Shown here: in pieces, positions 17,007-25,468 of the stretch
Position numbering within the stretch: the first letter of the stretch is position 1
Layout of the letters: the number at the start of each line of letters is the position of its first letter
NCBI RefSeq assembly: GCF_003149105.1
Contig: NZ_QGDS01000022.1
Location: forward strand, 1-52,154
Direction of reading: 5' to 3'
Length of the DNA: 52,154 bases
Origin: Faecalicatena contorta
Lineage (GTDB): Bacteria; Bacillota; Clostridia; Lachnospirales; Lachnospiraceae
Made by a program: the position numbers and the translations under genes
Notes under the pieces: generated by a model
The model's input: the letters and a program-made list of their open reading frames with translations, nothing else
The model's database searches: none
What the model was told of the DNA's origin: nothing

Positions 17007-17801
17007 TTACTTTTTATTGTAATGATGGACAACCCCGGAAGTTTCCGGGTCTACAATGATGACTTCTTTTTTTAGCCCCACCGCTTTTTGAATGATTTCC
17101 GGAGAAGTTTTATTGTCCGTTATAATCGCATCTATCTGGTTCAGTGGTATCGAATTGCAGAGAGAAGTGTGCTCACACTTTGTGTGGTCAATGAGCAGTA
17201 CTGTTTTCCGGGCAATAGAAACAAGAGATTTCTTGGTTTCCACCAAGGGGTATGTGTGCTCAAAGGCGCCCCCGGGAATCCGAAAAGCTCTGCAGGAAAT
17301 AAATGCAACATCAGCAGGGTGCTGGAAGAGTGCTTCTTTGGATTCTGTCATAATGGACTTGGTCCGGTGATACAGCATCCCGCCTACCAGATAGGTCTGT
17401 ATATTTTCCTTGGACGATAGTTCTATGGCAGACATCAGGTTGGAGGTAATGACAGATAAAGGGATGTTATCCGGCAAGAAACGGGATACCGTATGAGCGG
17501 TGGTACCCGAATCTATGCAGATAACGCTGTAGGGATGTATGAAATGCAGGGCAGCCCTGGCAATGGCTTCTTTTTCATACTGATACTCATCAATTTGCTC
17601 GTGAAAGTAATTGGGTTTTGCAGCCTTAACAAGAAACGCACAGCCGTGTTTGCGCCGTATTAGTTCCATGCTTTCTAGTTCGTTTAAATCTCTGCGTATG
17701 GTCATTTCGCTGCAGTTCAATTCCTCTGCCAGTTCTCGTGAAGTGCACACCATGCGGTTTTCTAATAGCTCAATAATCTGTGCGTGACGTTCTTTTTTCA
17801 T
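17007..17801 (-). CDS. DeoR-family transcription regulator
   Basis: The start is placed at ATG 17801, preceded on the minus strand by AAAGGAGAGCATT; a longer in-frame extension to 18008 is a hydrophobic AT-rich translation with no family match. The 264-residue product has the N-terminal DeoR helix-turn-helix (MKKERHAQIIELLE, then LAEELNCSEMTIRRDLNELE) and the C-terminal sugar-phosphate sensor domain with VICIDSGTTAHTVSRFLP and VDPETSGVVH. It is divergent from the dehydrogenase/kinase operon starting at 18032 and is its most likely repressor. A phosphorylated intermediate made by one of that operon's kinases would be the expected inducer. Confidence 0.88.
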   Translation of the reverse strand: MKKERHAQIIELLENRMVCTSRELAEELNCSEMTIRRDLNELESMELIRRKHGCAFLVKAAKPNYFHEQIDEYQYEKEAIARAALHFIHPYSVICIDSGTTAHTVSRFLPDNIPLSVITSNLMSAIELSSKENIQTYLVGGMLYHRTKSIMTESKEALFQHPADVAFISCRAFRIPGGAFEHTYPLVETKKSLVSIARKTVLLIDHTKCEHTSLCNSIPLNQIDAIITDNKTSPEIIQKAVGLKKEVIIVDPETSGVVHHYNKK

Positions 17802-17844
17802 AATGCTCTCCTTTTTGTTGGGGAAACATCCGGTTTCTATGGTT

Positions 17845-17873
17845 ATAGTATAACAATATGAGTGTTTAATCAA
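17845..17873 (-). promoter_or_regulatory. Promoter of the DeoR gene
   Basis: On the minus strand TTGATT (17873-17868) and TACTAT (17850-17845) are 17 bp apart, about 45 bp upstream of the DeoR start. It lies back to back with the operon promoter at 17958. Confidence 0.55.
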
Positions 17874-17957
17874 TAGAAAATAGAAATAAATGTGTGAAAA
17901 CGAACAATAATAGAGGTAAATATATTTCAATTCGAACATTGCAGAGGGGCGGAAATG

Positions 17958-17986
17958 TTGAAAGTATAACTTTTTAAAGCTACAAT
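17958..17986 (+). promoter_or_regulatory. Promoter of the dehydrogenase/kinase operon
   Basis: TTGAAA (17958-17963) and TACAAT (17981-17986) are 17 bp apart, 46 bp upstream of the E1 alpha start. No -12/-24 sigma-54 element was seen, unlike acetoin dehydrogenase operons governed by AcoR. Confidence 0.65.
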
Positions 17987-18031
17987 AAACATATAAATTT
18001 AAGAACACTTTTTATGAAGGAGAGAAGGAAG

Positions 18032-19003
18032 ATGATGAAGATGCCTGAGAAAGAACGGGCGCTGGGTATGTATAGAGATATGTACCTGATACGCCAGTAT
18101 GAAGAGACTATTTATTACCTGTTTCTGGAAGGGATTATGCCGGGAACAATTCATCAGTCCCATGGGCAGGAAGCATGTGCGGTTGGGATGATATATGATC
18201 TGGGAAAGGAGGATTATATTCTTACAACCCACCGTCCGGCAGGACATGACCTTGCCAAGGGTGTGACCCTGCGGTCCATGATGTGTGAAATGTTCGGAAA
18301 GGCGGAAGGCTGCTGCAAAGGAAAAGGCGGAGCTATGCATACCGGTGACATTTCTGTAGGGGCAATTACAGCCAATGCCATCGTAGGAGGAAATCTTCCT
18401 ATAGCAGCAGGCGTGGCGCTTCGCTGCAAAATGTTAAAGACTGACAATGTGGCAGTGTGTTTCTTTGGCGATGGAGCCAGCAATGAAGGGGCTTTTCACG
18501 AAGCCTTGAATGCCGCAGCAGTATGGAAGCTTCCAGTAGTTTATGTATGTGAGAATAACCTGTACTCGGCGACCACGTCGATTAAGATGACATGCAATCT
18601 GGAGGATGTGGCGGCAGGAAGAGCCTGTGCCTATGACATTCCGGGCGAGGTGGTTGACGGCAATGATGTACTGGCGGTAAATGAGGCGGCGCAAAGGGCA
18701 ATTGAACGTGCCAGAAAAGGAGAAGGTCCGACCATTCTGGAGTTGAAGACCTATCGGATTGGCGGGCATTCCAGAAATGATGCTTGCGGATACCGTACAA
18801 AAGAAGAGGAACAGGAATGGTTTTCCAGAGATCCGATTCAGTCTTTTAGAAAACGTATCCTTGAGGAAGCGGTTGCTTCGGAAGAGGAGCTGGTAAAGGT
18901 AGAAGAGGCCGTTATGGCGGAAATTGAAGCAGAGGTGGAATACGCTCAGAACAGCAAGGATCCGGAACCGGAAGCTGCGCTTAGAAATGTATATTGGGAG
19001 TAA
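18032..19003 (+). CDS. Thiamine-dependent dehydrogenase E1 component, alpha subunit (acetoin/pyruvate dehydrogenase type)
   Basis: Starting at ATG 18032, downstream of AAGGAGAGAAGG, the product has 323 residues. It shows the E1 alpha features: LIRQYEETIYYLFLEG near the start, HQSHGQEACAVGMIY, HRPAGHDLAKG, KGKGGAMH and the thiamine diphosphate motif GDGASNEGAFHEAL ending in YVCENN. It decarboxylates a 2-oxoacid, or cleaves an acyloin such as acetoin, and loads the acyl group on E2. The length and the SHGQEA segment resemble AcoA. The last codons and stop lie at the edge of an inserted 135-bp element: the TAA stop is provided by the element, and the untouched frame would have ended NVYWEGGNA and overlapped the E1 beta start. 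Confidence 0.85.
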   Translation: MMKMPEKERALGMYRDMYLIRQYEETIYYLFLEGIMPGTIHQSHGQEACAVGMIYDLGKEDYILTTHRPAGHDLAKGVTLRSMMCEMFGKAEGCCKGKGGAMHTGDISVGAITANAIVGGNLPIAAGVALRCKMLKTDNVAVCFFGDGASNEGAFHEALNAAAVWKLPVVYVCENNLYSATTSIKMTCNLEDVAAGRACAYDIPGEVVDGNDVLAVNEAAQRAIERARKGEGPTILELKTYRIGGHSRNDACGYRTKEEEQEWFSRDPIQSFRKRILEEAVASEEELVKVEEAVMAEIEAEVEYAQNSKDPEPEAALRNVYWE

Positions 19004-19145
19004 TTGTTCAGTACAGAACTGTGCATTTACTGCACAGGGCCTGTGAAAACGTGGAACATGTGATAGCAAGCCCCATCGCCAAAAGCGATTTTCATGGGCT
19101 TGCGACATATCTGTTCATGGTTGTGAGCAGATATGTATATTGGGA
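18989..19145. mobile_element. MITE-like 135-bp element (19000-19134) inserted at the E1 alpha stop, 11-bp target duplication
   Basis: Same element as at 5603-5737: begins GTAATTGTTCAG, ends GTGAGCAGATAT, same three hairpins and identical length. It is flanked flush by GTATATTGGGA (18989-18999 and 19135-19145), an apparent target duplication. Bases 2-4 of the element give the current TAA stop of E1 alpha. Joining the flanks without the element restores a frame that ends in TAATG overlapping the E1 beta start. Confidence 0.85.
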
Positions 19146-19160
19146 AGGAGGAAATGCATA

Positions 19161-20174
19161 ATGGCGGAGATGTCAATTGCAGATGCTTTAAAGCAAGCAA
19201 TCAAAGAAGAAATGAGAAGAGATAAAACTGTCTTCTGTATTGGAGAAGATGAGGATATCGACGGCGGAATGGGCGGGGCCTTTACCGTTACAAAGGGGTT
19301 GACGGAAGAGTTTGGCCCGGAGCGGGTAGTGAACACCCCTATTTCAGAAATCTTAATCGGCGGTGTGTGTGTAGGTGCCGGGATTACAGGGATGCGCCCG
19401 GTAGCAGACCTTCAGTATGGAGACTTTTTATTCTGTATGATGGACCAGATTGTAAATCAGGCGGCCAAAATGTGTTATATGTCCGGCGGAACGGTACACG
19501 TACCTATGGTTTTAAGGGCACCCTGCGGAGCAAGCAATCGAGGCGCACAGCATGCACAGAGTCTGGAAAGTTATTTTACTCATGTACCTGGATTGAAAGT
19601 AATCTGCCCATCTACCCCCTATGATGCAAAAGGTATGATGAAGCAGGCTATTCGGGATGACAACCCGGTGCTTGTGTTTGAGCATAAGTTGCTGTACGGC
19701 AGTAAGAGAAAAGAAAAAGATGCAATCAAGGCTTCGGGAGAAGTGCCGGATGAAGATTACACAGTAGAATTTGGAAAAGCGGTAATCCGGAGGGAAGGAA
19801 AAGATGTTACAATTGTGGCAAACCTTCTGATGAGCTACCGGGCACAGGAAGCGGCACAACTTTTGGAGGCGGAAGGAATTAGCTGTGAGGTTATTGACCC
19901 AAGAAGTCTGCTGCCCTTTGACTATGAGACAGTAGAAAAATCTGTGAAGAAAACAGGGAAACTATTAATTGTACATGAAGATACTTATACGAATGGATGG
20001 GGAGCTCAGGTAGCATCTCATTTTGCAGAATTTAATATCTTTGACTTGGATGCACCGATTAAGGTTGTAGCAGCTTATGACACACCGACACCGTTCGCTT
20101 CTCCAATGGAGGATTTTGTGATTCCATCCACCAAACGGATTACAGATACAGCACGCGAACTGGCAAAATTCTAG
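19161..20174 (+). CDS. Thiamine-dependent dehydrogenase E1 component, beta subunit
   Basis: The start at ATG 19161 gives MAEMSIADALKQAIKEEM and lies 10 bp after AAGGAGG. The 337-residue product has the transketolase-like pyrimidine domain with FCIGEDEDIDGGMGGAFTVT, TPISEILIGGVCVGAGITGM (containing the activating Glu), and a C-terminal domain with SLLPFDYETVEKSVKKTGKL, VHEDTYTNGWGAQVA and the YDTPTPFASPMED close. It forms the alpha2beta2 E1 with the upstream subunit. A start-stop overlap with E1 alpha has been broken by the inserted repeat element, though the local ribosome site is kept. Confidence 0.88.
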   Translation: MAEMSIADALKQAIKEEMRRDKTVFCIGEDEDIDGGMGGAFTVTKGLTEEFGPERVVNTPISEILIGGVCVGAGITGMRPVADLQYGDFLFCMMDQIVNQAAKMCYMSGGTVHVPMVLRAPCGASNRGAQHAQSLESYFTHVPGLKVICPSTPYDAKGMMKQAIRDDNPVLVFEHKLLYGSKRKEKDAIKASGEVPDEDYTVEFGKAVIRREGKDVTIVANLLMSYRAQEAAQLLEAEGISCEVIDPRSLLPFDYETVEKSVKKTGKLLIVHEDTYTNGWGAQVASHFAEFNIFDLDAPIKVVAAYDTPTPFASPMEDFVIPSTKRITDTARELAKF

Positions 20175-20187
20175 GAGGGTACGCATT

Positions 20188-21102
20188 ATGAGCAGAGTGA
20201 AAGTAAAAGAATTAATGGAACATGCATTAAAACACAAGTATGCAGTAGGATATTTTGAAAGCTGGAACCTGGAATCTACTCTTGCTATGGTAAGAGCTGC
20301 CGAGAACATGAAGTCTCCTATCATGATCGGAGTATGCGGAACTTACATAGGAGAACCTAAAAGAGCTTATAAAGAGAGCGTTACAGTGTATCAGGCTATG
20401 CTCGCCAAGATTGCGGAGGAAGCAAGTGTGCCGGTAGCTTTACTGCTCAATGAATCTGATGATGAAGAGATGGTCATACAGGCAGCGCAAGTTGGATTTG
20501 ATATGGTTATGTTTGCACCTGTATTTGCATCGGAAGCCCTTCCTCTTCAGGAGCTGACACAGATTCAAAAGAGAATTGTGGAGAAGGCTCATGCGAAGGG
20601 AGTTGCTGTGGAGGGTGAAGTAGGAGAACTTCCGCTTTTTAACTCAGAGACAGGAAAATTACATGAAGGTGAGGATACTGACCCGGAAATCTGCCGCCAA
20701 TTTGTAGAAGAAACCGGCATTGATACGGTAGCCGTGGCGGTAGGAAACTGCCATTTGAAAGAGGATGGAATGGTAACTCTTAATTTTGACTCCTTGCGGA
20801 ATCTGGCGGAGAAAATAGATATACCGCTGGTACTTCACGGTGGAACCAGTATTTCCCATGAAGATTTATCTAAAGCGGCGGAGATGGGGGTTGCAAAGGT
20901 CAACTTCGGAACGGGAATGAAGAGAGTGGCTTTGAATACCATGAAAGCATATTTTACAGAACATGATGTGGACAAGATGGATCCCAATGATGTGCTTGGC
21001 CGCGGCGGGGATAAGGATATTATGGTGCGGGAACAGGAGGCGGTAATCCGTTATGTGGAAGACACCATTAAAGCGTTAAATGGTGAAAATAAAGCATTTT
21101 AA
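20188..21102 (+). CDS. Class II aldolase-fold protein with altered active site
   Basis: A 304-residue protein following class II fructose/tagatose-bisphosphate aldolases along its length: EGEVGELP, AVAVGNCH, IPLVLHGGTS and VAKVNFGTG. The usual VPVALHLDHG motif reads VPVALLLNES here (residues 81-90), so the His-x-Asp-His becomes Leu86, Asn88 and Glu89: the catalytic Asp and one zinc-ligand His are gone. The usual MIDGS segment reads MFAPV, and the phosphate-side NISSD reads NFGTG. It is therefore unlikely to be an ordinary bisphosphate aldolase. It lies within the operon, 13 bp after E1 beta and 14 bp before E2, so a role with the dehydrogenase substrate is likely. A normal homologue is at 35193-36059. 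Confidence 0.75.
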   Translation: MSRVKVKELMEHALKHKYAVGYFESWNLESTLAMVRAAENMKSPIMIGVCGTYIGEPKRAYKESVTVYQAMLAKIAEEASVPVALLLNESDDEEMVIQAAQVGFDMVMFAPVFASEALPLQELTQIQKRIVEKAHAKGVAVEGEVGELPLFNSETGKLHEGEDTDPEICRQFVEETGIDTVAVAVGNCHLKEDGMVTLNFDSLRNLAEKIDIPLVLHGGTSISHEDLSKAAEMGVAKVNFGTGMKRVALNTMKAYFTEHDVDKMDPNDVLGRGGDKDIMVREQEAVIRYVEDTIKALNGENKAF

Positions 21103-21116
21103 GGTGGTGTAAGAGA

Positions 21117-22403
21117 ATGATAAAAGAGATAACCATGCCTGCAGGCGGGCAGACAACCGATACTTCTACCGTGGGCACCTGGCTGGTGAAAAAGGGAGAT
21201 AAGGTAAAACGCGGGGATATGCTGCTGGAGATTGAGACGGATAAAGCAACTCTTACAGTAGAGAGCTTCGCAAAAGGAACCGTACTTGCGCTTCTGGTAG
21301 AAGAAGGAGACCGGGTATCTGCGGGAAAGGTCATAGCCTATATCGGAGATGAGAGCGATCTGCCGGAAGTGGAAGCAAAATTAGGCAGAAAAGCTGATGT
21401 TCAGGCAGATGTACAAATCCAAAAAGAAGAAAGTCCGGACACCGGACGGGAGGAAGCTCCTCAGCGGGAAGAGTATCAGCCCATTGACAAAAAAGCATCT
21501 GCCTTGTATACACCAGCTCCCGCCAGGGAAGAAACAGGTCCGGCACTGTCAGATATAAAAGCAATGCCCAATGCAAAATTACTTGCAAGAGAAGAGGGAA
21601 TATCCCTGGAAGCTGTTGCAGCGTATGTAAAAAAGGATATCTTGAAACGCCAGGATGTGGAGAAGTATATGGACGATGGGGCGCCGGCAAAATCAACTGG
21701 TGCAAAACCGGACAAAGCAGACGCTTCCTATACGGAAGTTCCATTGAGTCAAATGCGTAAAACAATTGCCCGCAGAATGCTGGAAAGTACTCAGAACATT
21801 CCGTCATTCCAGGCAACCGTAGAGGTGAAAATGGAGCAGTGCATCACGCTGCGGAAGATGATAAATGATAACAAAGAAGGAAAAAAAGTATCTTATAATG
21901 ATATTTTGTTTAAGTGTATTGAGGCGGCGATCCGAAAATATCCATATGTAAATGCATCGTATACAGATACAGCAATCCTTTTGCATCATAATGTGAATAT
22001 CGGCCTTGCAGTATCGGTAGATGCAGGTCTCGTAGTACCTGTAGTGAAACAGGTAAATAAGAAAACCATTGCACAGATATCTGAGGTAAATCAGCAAAAT
22101 ATTGGAAAGGCGAGAGAAGGCAGTCTGCTGGCGGATGAAATGTCCGGAGGAACCATTACATTATCAAATCTTGGCATGTATCCAATTACACAGTTCAATG
22201 CAATTATCAATCCTCCGGAGGTATGTATTCTTGCGGTGGGTGCTGCCGAAGAAAAACCAGAGTTCATAGACGGGCAATGGAAGACGGTGCAGGTAATGAA
22301 GATTACGGGGAGCTTTGACCACAGAGTAGTGGATGGTGCGTATGGGGCAGAGTTCCTGACAGAGTTGAAACGGATAATTGAAAGTCCGGCATTGGCTCTG
22401 TGA
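21117..22403 (+). CDS. Dihydrolipoamide acyltransferase, E2 component
   Basis: A 428-residue protein with three parts. Residues 1-78 form a single lipoyl domain with the lipoylation Lys43 in ETDKATLTVES. A proline/acid linker leads to a short E3/E1-binding domain around residues 143-183 (AMPNAKLLAREEGISLEAVA). The C-terminal catalytic domain from about 200 (VPLSQMRKTIARRMLESTQ) ends with the active-site motif SFDHRVVDG (His402, Asp406). It transfers the acyl group from E1 to CoA. The lipoate ligase later in the operon could attach its cofactor. Acyl specificity (acetyl or other) cannot be read by eye. Confidence 0.93.
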   Translation: MIKEITMPAGGQTTDTSTVGTWLVKKGDKVKRGDMLLEIETDKATLTVESFAKGTVLALLVEEGDRVSAGKVIAYIGDESDLPEVEAKLGRKADVQADVQIQKEESPDTGREEAPQREEYQPIDKKASALYTPAPAREETGPALSDIKAMPNAKLLAREEGISLEAVAAYVKKDILKRQDVEKYMDDGAPAKSTGAKPDKADASYTEVPLSQMRKTIARRMLESTQNIPSFQATVEVKMEQCITLRKMINDNKEGKKVSYNDILFKCIEAAIRKYPYVNASYTDTAILLHHNVNIGLAVSVDAGLVVPVVKQVNKKTIAQISEVNQQNIGKAREGSLLADEMSGGTITLSNLGMYPITQFNAIINPPEVCILAVGAAEEKPEFIDGQWKTVQVMKITGSFDHRVVDGAYGAEFLTELKRIIESPALAL

Positions 22404-22445
22404 CCGAAAGCAACCTGGCGAATCTGAGCAAGAGAGAAGGATGAG
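22404..22445. repeat. Dispersed intergenic repeat starting at a stop codon
   Basis: ACCGAAAGCAAC followed by GCGAATC and GAAGGATGAG recurs at 36956-36998. Both copies begin directly at the TGA stop of the preceding gene. It fills most of the spacer between E2 and E3. Non-coding; function unknown. Confidence 0.5.
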
Positions 22446-22486
22446 CTGGTAAAGTAACTACATTATGACGAATGGAGATGATGACA

Positions 22487-23851
22487 GTGAATGAGCAGAG
22501 TTATGATGTAATTGTAGTAGGAGGCGGACCGGGGGGATATACGGCCGCAATTTCTGCTGCTAAAGAAGGACTGTCGGTATTGTTGTTTGAAGGGGAATAT
22601 ATAGGCGGAACCTGTCTGAATGTAGGGTGTATCCCCACGAAATATCTTCTCGACAAGGCTGCGGCCCTTGAAAAAATACGGGCACTTGCGGATCAGCATA
22701 TATTAAAAGAGGCCGGGTTCTTTAGTTTTGAGAAGATACAGACGGGCAGAGAGGCTGTGGTTAAGAAGTTGACAGGCGGCGTGGAATATCTTCTGAAAGC
22801 AAACAAGGTGACAGTGATAAAGAAATTTGCCCGGGTAAAGGCGGCGGGCGAAGTGGTGTGTGACGGTGTGACCTATATGGGAAAAGATATCGTTATAGCC
22901 ACAGGAGCTGTTCCTTTGTCTATACCAATACCCGGTGCAGAATACACCATTACAAGCACATCAGCCCTGGCTTTGGAACAGGTGCCGGAAAAATTGGTTG
23001 TAATCGGCGGGGGAGTCATTGGGATGGAACTGGCCAGTGCCTTTTGCTCTTATGGTTCTCGGGTAACAGTGATAGAAGTACTGCCGAAGCTGTTTCCGGG
23101 AGAGGAGGAGGCGGCAGTTTCCTACATGACAAAAGAATTGAAGAAACGGGATATCCATATTTTGTGCGGCACAAGGGTGAAATCTATAGGACGGGCGGAA
23201 GATTATTATCAAGTTACATACGAGGGAGAAAAAAATGGTGTGGCAGATGCAGATGTGGTTCTGATGGCTACCGGAAGAAAAGCAAATTTGGAAGGCATTG
23301 ATGCCTGTATTGCACTCAACACAAAAGGGGAGATTGAAGTAAACGAATATATGCAGACCAGTATTCCCCATATTTATGCTATCGGAGATGCGGCAGGCGG
23401 ATACCAATTGGCCCACGCTGCTTACGCTGAAGCAGAAACGGCGGTGAATCACATTCTTGGTAAAGCTGAACCTGTAAATCTGGATATCATGCCCCGCTGT
23501 ATCTATACAACGCCTCCCTATGCGGCAGTGGGAATCAGTATAGCACAAGCGCAGGAGAAGGGTATTAAGACGGTATCTGGGGAGTTCTCCTATATGGGGA
23601 ACGGGATGGCTCTGGCTGAGGGGGCACAAGGTATGGTGCGTGTAATTATGGACAGGGAAAAACAGACAACGCTGGGAGTTCAGATTGTAGGGGAGTGTGC
23701 ACCTGAGATGATTGCGTTTGCCTCTGCAGCAGTAAAAGATAAGATGACACTAAAGCAATGGCAGCAAATGATTGTCGTCCATCCCTCCCTGTCGGAGATG
23801 ATAAAAGAAGCGGCTCTTGACTGCTTTGGGAAGAGTGTTCATAGAGCGTAA
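22487..23851 (+). CDS. Dihydrolipoamide dehydrogenase, E3 component
   Basis: About 454 residues with FAD motif VVGGGPGGYTAAISAAKEG, the redox-active disulfide GGTCLNVGCIPTK, the NAD-binding VVIGGGVIGMELASAFCSYG, the second FAD motif HIYAIGDAAGG, and the C-terminal His-Glu in VVHPSLSEMIKEA. It reoxidises lipoamide on E2 with NAD. Unlike some AcoL proteins it has no N-terminal lipoyl domain. The start is uncertain: GTG 22487 is 9 bp from GGAG (22474-22477), but ATGs at 22472, 22478 and 22481 are in frame and only add a few residues. Confidence 0.92.
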   Translation: MNEQSYDVIVVGGGPGGYTAAISAAKEGLSVLLFEGEYIGGTCLNVGCIPTKYLLDKAAALEKIRALADQHILKEAGFFSFEKIQTGREAVVKKLTGGVEYLLKANKVTVIKKFARVKAAGEVVCDGVTYMGKDIVIATGAVPLSIPIPGAEYTITSTSALALEQVPEKLVVIGGGVIGMELASAFCSYGSRVTVIEVLPKLFPGEEEAAVSYMTKELKKRDIHILCGTRVKSIGRAEDYYQVTYEGEKNGVADADVVLMATGRKANLEGIDACIALNTKGEIEVNEYMQTSIPHIYAIGDAAGGYQLAHAAYAEAETAVNHILGKAEPVNLDIMPRCIYTTPPYAAVGISIAQAQEKGIKTVSGEFSYMGNGMALAEGAQGMVRVIMDREKQTTLGVQIVGECAPEMIAFASAAVKDKMTLKQWQQMIVVHPSLSEMIKEAALDCFGKSVHRA

Positions 23852-23866
23852 GGAAACACCCATGTC

Positions 23867-23894
23867 ACTAAGGCTTGAAAAAACCAAGCCTAAG
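23867..23894 (+). promoter_or_regulatory. Intercistronic hairpin between E3 and the third FGGY kinase
   Basis: ACTAAGGCTTG pairs with CAAGCCTAAGT with one mismatch around a 6-7 base A-rich loop. No U-run follows, so this looks like an mRNA processing or stability element rather than a terminator. Confidence 0.45.
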
Positions 23895-23917
23895 TTACAT
23901 AAGCAGGAGGAAGGATT

Positions 23918-25468
23918 ATGGGAAGTTATATGATTGGCCTGGATTACGGTACGGGCGGAGGCAAGGCATGTATCATTGATGAGAATGCGGATGTATTGGC
24001 ATATTCCTTTCAGGAATATCCTATCTATGTAGATAAACCATCCTGGTCGGAGCATGATGCGGAAAATTACTGGACACTGGCCTGTGAGACAATTAAGGAT
24101 TGCCTGAAAAGGGCGAAAGTAGATCCGAAAGAGGTCCGTGCAATTGGAATTTCTTCCGCACAGCCTTGCCTGGTTATGGTGGATGAAGGCTGTAACCCGA
24201 TTAACCGGGCTTACAACCTGATGGACCGGAGGGCTGTTGCAGAAGTGGAATGGCTGCGGGAGAACATCGGTGTGGATAAGATTTTTCAGATTAACGGGAA
24301 CCGTATTGAGGACTATCCGACAATGGTAAATATCATGTGGGAGAAAAATAACCGGCCGGAAGATTACAAGAGGATATGGAAAACACTGACGATTGATGGT
24401 TTTGTAAGGCTTCGTATGACCGGTGTTGCAGCAATGAGCTATTCCCACGGCGGATTCTGGGGTGTTGCATATGATATCCGTAAAAAAGAATTTGATAAAG
24501 AGCTGATGGAAAAACTGGGGATTGATATGGCGCTTATGCCCGAATTATATCCTTGTGAGCATATCGTAGGAGAGGTTACGGAAAAAGCTGCGAAGGAGCT
24601 GGGTCTGGTGCCGGGGATACCAGTGTGTGCGGGACAGGTGGATTGTAATGCGGGATTCGTAGGCGGCGGAGCAATTACCCCTGGTGACGTTCAGATTAAT
24701 CTTGGCACATGCGGCGTTATGGGGGTTGTAAATGACAGTGAAGAGTTCATTGACCTTGTATGTAATGACGCATATACAACCAATTCCTGTAATGATTTCA
24801 TATCTATAGCAGTTGTGTTAACAGGAGGGCAGGTGCTCAGATACATCAGGGACAACTTCTGCCAGATGGAGCATGAGACGGCGAAACTCATGGCAGATAT
24901 GGATGTTTATGACCTTATGAACAAAGAAGCAGAAAAAATTCCGGCAGGAAGTGAGGGACTGATTGTTCTTCCCTATCTCATGGGAGAAAGAACGGTCCTT
25001 TGGGATGCATATGCAAGAGGGACTATATTCGGCCTGTCTCTGCATCATACAAAAGGGCATATGATTCGGGCAATGATGGAGGGGGTTGCGTATGCACTGT
25101 ATGACAACTACCGCCTTATGCAGGAAAAGGGAATCAAGGCAAATGCACCGATTATTCTGAATGAAGGCGGGGCAAAAAGTAAACTCTGGAGAAGAATTAT
25201 CACAGATGTATTTAATGTCCCAACGGCATTTGTGGAAAACCGGGTAGGTGCTCCTTTTGGAGATGCAATTCTTGCGGGAGTGTCTGCAGGGGTATTTAAA
25301 GATTTCTCTATTGCTAAAGAAAAGGTGAAATATATTGATTACATGGAACCGGACCAGGCAACCCATGAGCGTTATATGGAATATTTCCAGATATACCGTA
25401 ACTTGTACAAACATTTAAAAGAAGATTTTACAGAACTATATAAGGTGGCGAAAAAGTATGAAAAATAA
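23918..25468 (+). CDS. FGGY-family carbohydrate kinase (third copy)
   Basis: A 516-residue kinase with phosphate loop GLDYGTGGGKACIID, catalytic Asp in CAGQVDCNAGFVGGG, FGGY-like LNLGTCGVMG-type segment (INLGTCGVMGVV) and ATP-site NEGGAKSKLWRRIITDVF. The stretch LPYLMGERTVLWDAYARG..HHTKGHMIRAMMEGVAYAL is very like the kinase at 1122-2660. Membership in a dehydrogenase operon is unusual; a kinase here suggests that the organic substrate or one of its fragments is a sugar-like ketose. It is followed, with an 11-bp overlap, by the lipoate ligase. The substrate is not identifiable from the sequence. Confidence 0.83.
   Translation: MGSYMIGLDYGTGGGKACIIDENADVLAYSFQEYPIYVDKPSWSEHDAENYWTLACETIKDCLKRAKVDPKEVRAIGISSAQPCLVMVDEGCNPINRAYNLMDRRAVAEVEWLRENIGVDKIFQINGNRIEDYPTMVNIMWEKNNRPEDYKRIWKTLTIDGFVRLRMTGVAAMSYSHGGFWGVAYDIRKKEFDKELMEKLGIDMALMPELYPCEHIVGEVTEKAAKELGLVPGIPVCAGQVDCNAGFVGGGAITPGDVQINLGTCGVMGVVNDSEEFIDLVCNDAYTTNSCNDFISIAVVLTGGQVLRYIRDNFCQMEHETAKLMADMDVYDLMNKEAEKIPAGSEGLIVLPYLMGERTVLWDAYARGTIFGLSLHHTKGHMIRAMMEGVAYALYDNYRLMQEKGIKANAPIILNEGGAKSKLWRRIITDVFNVPTAFVENRVGAPFGDAILAGVSAGVFKDFSIAKEKVKYIDYMEPDQATHERYMEYFQIYRNLYKHLKEDFTELYKVAKKYEK

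Noticed and set aside
17802..18008. 69-residue N-terminal extension of the DeoR regulator
   Set aside because: It is an AT-rich hydrophobic translation covering the divergent promoter; the helix-turn-helix starts normally at 17801 with a good ribosome site.
17845..18031. Sigma-54 promoter and AcoR-type activation of the dehydrogenase operon
   Set aside because: No GG-N10-GC element was seen; a vegetative promoter at 17958-17986 and a DeoR gene explain the region.
22961..23629. Long minus-strand open frame opposite the E3 gene
   Set aside because: It is antisense to a clearly conserved enzyme, rich in Cys and His with no motif or ribosome site; similar antisense frames at 8336-8941, 11037-11990, 13728-14684 and 18434-19108 were rejected for the same reason.
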